NCBI RefSeq assembly: GCF_000407365.1
Contig: NZ_ASVU01000001.1
Coordinates: 627,001-691,000 of the forward strand
Origin: Enterococcus asini ATCC 700915
GTDB taxonomy: Bacteria > Bacillota > Bacilli > Lactobacillales > Enterococcaceae
DNA length: 64,000 nucleotides
Direction: 5' to 3'
Both the position numbers and the translations under genes were made by a program. The notes beneath the pieces are model-generated. The model was not told where the DNA came from, searched no databases, and worked only from the letters and a program-made list of their open reading frames with translations. The number at the start of each line of letters is the position of its first letter. Positions within the stretch are counted from its first letter, which is position 1. Below, in pieces: positions 60,076 through 64,000 of this stretch.

Positions 60076-61245
60076 CTAGTTTTGGCTTTTCACGTATTCG
60101 CAGTAAGCGTACACCAAGGGGCCAATTCCTTTGGCGTCATTGTCGACTTTCGGTTCGGAGATGTAGTAAGCATAGGTTCCATCACGTTTTTCATAGTCCC
60201 CTTTGCCATTCATCCCCCCGACACCGGCCACCAGACAGATGTCTTTCAAGCGCCACTGGTCATTGTCGTGAGTTAGTTTTTCAGCCACGATGTTTTCCAA
60301 TAAACGCTGTCCTCGCTGGGTAAATTCCGTTGGCAAAAGATTTAAGCGTGCTCCTTTTAAGAACGTGTAAGCAATGGCACAGCTGCCACTAGTTTCCAAG
60401 TAATTCCCCGCCCGGCTTCCTTGGTCTGTCACTTGATAGAACAGTCCAGTTGTTGCTTCTTGATAAGGCACCAAGGCCGCAACTAATTCCACCAAGTATT
60501 CCGTTAAGACCGCTTTTTCCGGAGAAACTTGTGGCAATAGTTCAATCGTGTCAATTAAGGCCATGGCGTACCATCCCAACGAACGACTCCAAAATGAGGC
60601 GCTACAGCCGGTTTCTGGATTGGCCCAGAAGGCTTTTTTCGACTCGTCGAAAGCGTGGTACAGCAAGCCGGTTTTGTCGTCTTTCATGTGTTTTTGCACA
60701 TTGGCAAACTGCAACATGATTTCTGGTAACTGTTGCCCTTCGTTCCAAGCCAATTCGTAAGCGGTATAGAAAGGTTGTACCATGTATAACCCATCCAACC
60801 AGACTTGATTCGGATAAATCGCCTTGTGCCAGAAGCTACCGGCAGGCGTCTTTGGTTGATGACGCACTTGTTGATACAGGCGATCCAGTGCTTTCCGGTA
60901 TTTTTCTTTGTTTGTGTGTTGGTACAAGAAGAACAAGACTTTGCCTTCATTAATCGAATCGGAGTTCATGGCTTCATAGTCGTAGCCTAGAATTTCGCCT
61001 TCTTCATTGATGTAAAAGTCGATAAAGTTCTCTAAGAAATCGAAGTATGCTTGCTCCCCTGTGAGTTCATAGAGCTTTTGCACCGCCATGAGCATACAGC
61101 CGTCGATGTAACTCCATTGCGGTGGCTTGTTTTCCAAGACTGCTTCTTGGTTCCAGACGGGTTGACTCGGTGTGGAGCGTTCCATCAACTCATCGAGATA
61201 GGTCCGAATTTGTGCCAACTTTTGACCCTGTTGTGTTTGATTCAT
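60076..61245 (-). CDS. Unsaturated rhamnogalacturonyl hydrolase, GH105 (YteR/YesR type)
   Basis: 389 residues, an (alpha/alpha)6-barrel enzyme that removes the unsaturated galacturonic acid left by rhamnogalacturonan lyases. Signatures: WSYIDGCMLMAVQKLYELTG, NQVWLDGLYMVQPFYTAYE with the key Asp, and FWSRSLGWYAMALIDTIELLPQ. No signal peptide; acts on imported disaccharides and oligosaccharides. GGGAGAAGG precedes the ATG. Last gene of the second pectin operon. The sequence does not tell YteR from YesR specificity. Confidence 0.93.
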   Translation of the reverse strand: MNQTQQGQKLAQIRTYLDELMERSTPSQPVWNQEAVLENKPPQWSYIDGCMLMAVQKLYELTGEQAYFDFLENFIDFYINEEGEILGYDYEAMNSDSINEGKVLFFLYQHTNKEKYRKALDRLYQQVRHQPKTPAGSFWHKAIYPNQVWLDGLYMVQPFYTAYELAWNEGQQLPEIMLQFANVQKHMKDDKTGLLYHAFDESKKAFWANPETGCSASFWSRSLGWYAMALIDTIELLPQVSPEKAVLTEYLVELVAALVPYQEATTGLFYQVTDQGSRAGNYLETSGSCAIAYTFLKGARLNLLPTEFTQRGQRLLENIVAEKLTHDNDQWRLKDICLVAGVGGMNGKGDYEKRDGTYAYYISEPKVDNDAKGIGPLVYAYCEYVKSQN

Positions 61246-61269
61246 CTAACCTTCTCCCTACTTTCAGAT

Positions 61270-61302
61270 AAAAAGGGCCACGCTCAAAAAGCACAGCCCT
61301 TC
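61270..61302 (-). terminator. Hairpin between the RDD gene and GH105, partial terminator
   Basis: AAGGGC and GCCCTT with further imperfect pairing inside, followed on the minus strand by TTTTTA. It may reduce transcription into the GH105 gene. Confidence 0.55.
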
Positions 61303-61306
61303 ATTT

Positions 61307-61729
61307 TTATTTGGAATGGACCAATTTCGTGTGGGTTGCTTCTTCATGTCCCCCGGCTTTTCCGAAGAAGACCGGCACACAGATAAAGAAACAGCTCATC
61401 AACTTGCACAAGATTTCTCGTTGGACGACCACTGCTACCGGTACGTCCTTGCGAATTTCATCCGTGGATACGATTTTCAAATGATAAAACCCTTTGCCAA
61501 TGGTCTGGCCGTTTTGCATAAATGGATACTGCAAAGCGTAATAGCCAAAGACAAACAATCCTAATCCCAGCACACCTCGAATCACATCACTGGGTACAAC
61601 CTTTGCCAGAAGTGGCATCAGTAAGCCAAAGATGGCAAACAAGAGCAAAATACCTAAGAGAAAATCAATTAATTGCGCAAAGACTCGTTGAACAATCATT
61701 GAGACTTGTACTTTTTTGGTGTTTTCCAT
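61307..61729 (-). CDS. RDD-family membrane protein
   Basis: 140 residues with three membrane segments. RVFAQLIDFLLGILLLFAIFGLLMP carries the R...D pair that names the family, followed by GYYALQYPFMQNGQTIGKGFYHLKIV and a C-terminal LCKLMSCFFICVPVFFGKAGG. RDD proteins have no settled role; here it sits inside a sugar-transport operon, 5 bp after the permease gene, and may support the importer much as YesL-type proteins do. GGTAAGGAG precedes the ATG. Confidence 0.85.
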   Translation of the reverse strand: MENTKKVQVSMIVQRVFAQLIDFLLGILLLFAIFGLLMPLLAKVVPSDVIRGVLGLGLFVFGYYALQYPFMQNGQTIGKGFYHLKIVSTDEIRKDVPVAVVVQREILCKLMSCFFICVPVFFGKAGGHEEATHTKLVHSK

Positions 61730-61734
61730 ATTCC

Positions 61735-62592
61735 TTACTCCTTACCACCAGTGCTAGCAACGCCATCAACAAAGTAACGAGAACCCGAGAAGAACAAGGC
61801 GATCATCGGTAACAAACCTAACACGGAAGCGGCAAAGACCCGCCCGTAGTTGACCATGGCTTCTCCATCTAGTTGCTGTTTCAAGATAACGGATAGCACC
61901 GTCTTGTCGGCACTGTTTAAATAAATCAATGGTCCTTGGAAGTCGTTCATCCCCCACATGAAGCACAGTAGGCAGACCGTAATCAAAATTGGTTTGATAA
62001 CTGGTACGATGATTTTCCAAAGAATCTGGAAGTCATTACAACCATCCATAACCGCCGCTTCGTCCAACTCCCGCGGGATCGTCCGCATAAATTGGATGAT
62101 CATGAAGATAAAGAAGGAAGAACTAGCAAAGATGTCTGAGATGTACAAGCTTGCGTAAGTGTCCAACAAACCAACTTCCCGATACAATAAGTACAATGGA
62201 ATCCGGAAAGCCAATTCCGGCATTAGCAAGGTTACGATAACTGCCCCAAAGACAAATTTCTTCCCTTTAAAGGACTTACGCGCGACTACATAAGCAGTCA
62301 ATGTACATGAAAGCAAAGTAGCGATAGTTTTCGGAACCAAGAATTTCAACGTATTGGCAAAGTAATACCAAATCGTGTGTTCACTGGTAATCTGCCAAGC
62401 ATCTGCAAAGTTTGTGGTTACCACCCGACCATTTGGCGGGAAGATATTCAAAGTGCCAAAGATGTCCCGGTTCTGTTTAAATGCCGAACCTACCATCCAC
62501 AGCAATGGATAGATCAAGATAATCCCTACAACGATTAACAAAGTGTAGCGGATAATTTCATTAATTCTGCGTCGTGACTTACTCATTTCCAT
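61735..62592 (-). CDS. ABC sugar permease, YesQ type
   Basis: 285-residue CUT1 permease with six membrane segments. EAA loop LDEAAVMDGCNDFQILWKIIVPVIKP. Partner of the YesP-like permease 12 bp upstream. AGGAGG precedes the ATG at 62592. By analogy with B. subtilis YesOPQ it imports rhamnogalacturonan oligosaccharides; the cargo is inferred. Confidence 0.93.
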   Translation of the reverse strand: MEMSKSRRRINEIIRYTLLIVVGIILIYPLLWMVGSAFKQNRDIFGTLNIFPPNGRVVTTNFADAWQITSEHTIWYYFANTLKFLVPKTIATLLSCTLTAYVVARKSFKGKKFVFGAVIVTLLMPELAFRIPLYLLYREVGLLDTYASLYISDIFASSSFFIFMIIQFMRTIPRELDEAAVMDGCNDFQILWKIIVPVIKPILITVCLLCFMWGMNDFQGPLIYLNSADKTVLSVILKQQLDGEAMVNYGRVFAASVLGLLPMIALFFSGSRYFVDGVASTGGKE

Positions 62593-62604
62593 CTACATTT
62601 CCTC

Positions 62605-63486
62605 CTAATCGTTATAGTAAACCCAGTGATTTGAGCTACGGAAAATAATAATTGTGAAGACGCCAATAATGGCCAATAAAATCCAGGTCAAGGCACTGGC
62701 AAAACCGTAGTTCCCGTTTTGGAAGGCCTGATCGTAAATGTACAAGTTCAAGAAGTAGGTGGACTTATTCGGTCCCCCTTTGGTAATCAAGTAAGCAGAG
62801 TTAAATTCTTGGAAGGCTTTCACTAAGACGTTCACAGCGTTAAACAAGATTACCGGTGTAATGATTGGAATCGTAATGCTGACTAACTGGCGCACTTTGC
62901 TAGCACCATCCATTTCCGCTGCTTCGTACACGGATTTGGAGACCCCTTGCAAGGCGGACAAGAAAATCAACATGGTGGAACCAAATTGCCAAGTTTTCAA
63001 GATAATCAACGTAAAGATGGCAAAGCTTGGATCTTTGGTCCAGTTGATGGCCACATCGCCACCAAATGTGAAGACACTTAAGATGGTATTCACTGGGCCA
63101 TTGACATCAAAGAGCATCGTCCACAGAATGGATACCGCTACGTTCCCCCCTAAAATCGAAGGAATGTAGTAAGCTGTCCGGAAGAAGTTAACCCCTTTTA
63201 GCTTAAAGTTTAAAATTGCAGCGACGACGAATGAGACCACAATCACGGCTGGCGTTCCAATAAGTACGTATTTCAATGTCGCTACAAGTGAAGCACGAAA
63301 CGTCTCATCCTTCGTAAATATTTCGATGTAATTTTGTAGCCCGACAAACTCAGGATCGCCTAAGATTGGATACTCTTGCAGACTATAGAAAAATGATGCA
63401 ATGATCGGATAGACTTTAAAAACGACAAAACCGATCAACCATGGCAAGAGCATCAGGTACATCACATAGTTTTTCTTTTTTTTCAT
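62605..63486 (-). CDS. ABC sugar permease, YesP type
   Basis: About 293 residues with six membrane segments after a Lys-rich N-terminus (KKKKNYVMYLMLLPWLIGFVVF). EAA loop YEAAEMDGASKVRQLVSITIPIITP. The ATG at 63486 gives the usual N-terminus, though GAGGAG is a rather long 12 bp upstream; the frame is open to a TTG at 63546 with AGTAGG in front, so the start is uncertain. Partner of the YesQ-like permease. Confidence 0.9.
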   Translation of the reverse strand: MKKKKNYVMYLMLLPWLIGFVVFKVYPIIASFFYSLQEYPILGDPEFVGLQNYIEIFTKDETFRASLVATLKYVLIGTPAVIVVSFVVAAILNFKLKGVNFFRTAYYIPSILGGNVAVSILWTMLFDVNGPVNTILSVFTFGGDVAINWTKDPSFAIFTLIILKTWQFGSTMLIFLSALQGVSKSVYEAAEMDGASKVRQLVSITIPIITPVILFNAVNVLVKAFQEFNSAYLITKGGPNKSTYFLNLYIYDQAFQNGNYGFASALTWILLAIIGVFTIIIFRSSNHWVYYND

Positions 63487-63569
63487 TGGGTGATACAACT
63501 CCTCATCTTCGTTCGATTGAAAACTACCTGAGCGGCGGGTTAGCAACCTACTTTTTTAAAGGGAGGTAA

Positions 63570-63595
63570 GGAGCGAAAGCCCAGGGCCTCGCTCC
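63570..63595 (-). other. GC-rich hairpin between binding-protein and permease genes
   Basis: GGAGCGA/TCGCTCC with an inner GCCC/GGGC, no T run. Such intercistronic hairpins often protect the 3' end of the binding-protein message so that it is made in excess over the permeases. Confidence 0.6.
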
Positions 63596-63609
63596 TGTTT
63601 CCCAAGTGT

Positions 63610-64000
63610 TTACTCTGTATAGTATTTATCTAGTGCAGCTTGTTGTTTGGAGATATATTGTTCTGCTGCTTCCTTGGCATCAAGTTTGCCAGTCCGGAAT
63701 GCTTCCAAAACAGTGTAGCGTTCGTTCCGTACGTTTTCATCTTCAAAGTATGGGTCCATTACGGTTTGTTCGTATTGATCCAACATTGCGTAACCGTCTT
63801 TTACCACACCTTCAAGCAAGTTGTTCTTTTCTTGCAAATCTAAGGTAACTTTATTACTAGAAATCCCTAGAGAGTCGCCAGTTTCTTTCACGGCTTCTTC
63901 GTTGGTAAACAAGAAGTTAATGAAGTCTGCTGCTACTTCAGGGTTCTTAGAGTTACGAGAGATGGCATAACCGAAGTTTGGTTTCACGTAAACATTTGGT
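63610..64000 (-). CDS. Sugar-binding protein, YesO type, C-terminal part
   Basis: The last roughly 130 residues of an extracellular solute-binding protein; the rest lies beyond the right edge. ISRNSKNPEVAADFINFLFTNEEAVKETGDSLGISSN and EAAEQYISKQQAALDKYY are typical of the C-terminal lobe of cluster-1 sugar-binding proteins. First gene of the second pectin operon as far as visible. Confidence 0.88.
   Translation of the reverse strand, partial: PNVYVKPNFGYAISRNSKNPEVAADFINFLFTNEEAVKETGDSLGISSNKVTLDLQEKNNLLEGVVKDGYAMLDQYEQTVMDPYFEDENVRNERYTVLEAFRTGKLDAKEAAEQYISKQQAALDKYYTE

Overview
The window looks like chromosomal DNA of a low-to-mid GC Firmicute, most likely an Enterococcus or close relative. 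The reasons are the stp-rsmB-fmt-def-priA-rpoZ-gmk order, strong AGGAGG ribosome binding sites, Bacilli-type promoters, an rplM that starts on TTG, and an ABC-F gene with a short leader peptide. The species call is an inference from gene content only. No rRNA or tRNA gene was seen.

Layout. 1-8.7 kb (minus strand): housekeeping block for PP2C phosphatase, 16S rRNA methylation, formyl-Met-tRNA synthesis and deformylation, replication restart, RNA polymerase omega, guanylate kinase and a YicC-type RNase. 8.7-15.1 kb: patatin-like lipase, alpha/beta hydrolase, membrane acyltransferase and the AhpCF peroxide system behind a PerR-like box. 15.4-28.7 kb: a rhamnogalacturonan (pectin) utilisation locus resembling the Bacillus subtilis yes/yet/lpl genes. 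It has an acetylesterase-GH42 fusion, a YesS-like regulator, a deacetylase, two permeases, a YetA/PL26-like protein, YesL, YesU and a binding lipoprotein. Two of its promoters share a conserved upstream element. 29.1-32.4 kb: an FNR/FLP-type regulator, a stand-alone HMA protein, a RIC-like protein and a P1B ATPase with a CPG motif; two FNR boxes lie exactly at -41.5. 32.5-39.1 kb: tRNA hydroxylase TrhO, an Msr-like ABC-F gene under leader-peptide attenuation, an aromatic-acid-exporter-like protein, and an ABC-2 exporter whose ATPase gene carries a nonsense codon.

39.2-45.9 kb is an accessory island. One IS3-family element is interrupted by a second, related one. It is flanked by two unrelated gene fragments, which suggests an IS-mediated deletion. 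AT-rich DNA follows, with a winged-helix-like protein, a single-domain tyrosine recombinase, a full-length integrase and many ATGGATA repeats placed upstream of all three genes. The integrase faces the 3' end of rpsI. This module is the least explained part of the window.

46.0-52.1 kb: rpsI/rplM with an L13 leader, argG-argH, a Dps protein, a lipoprotein and a prepilin peptidase. 52.1-58.9 kb: galactan use (GH42, GanPQ-like permeases, binding protein, LacI-type regulator) with two matching operators over divergent promoters. 59.0-64.0 kb: a second pectin operon (AraC regulator, GH105 hydrolase, RDD protein, two permeases, truncated binding protein). Together the three carbohydrate loci could deacetylate, debranch and import rhamnogalacturonan-I with its galactan side chains and hydrolyse the oligosaccharides inside the cell.
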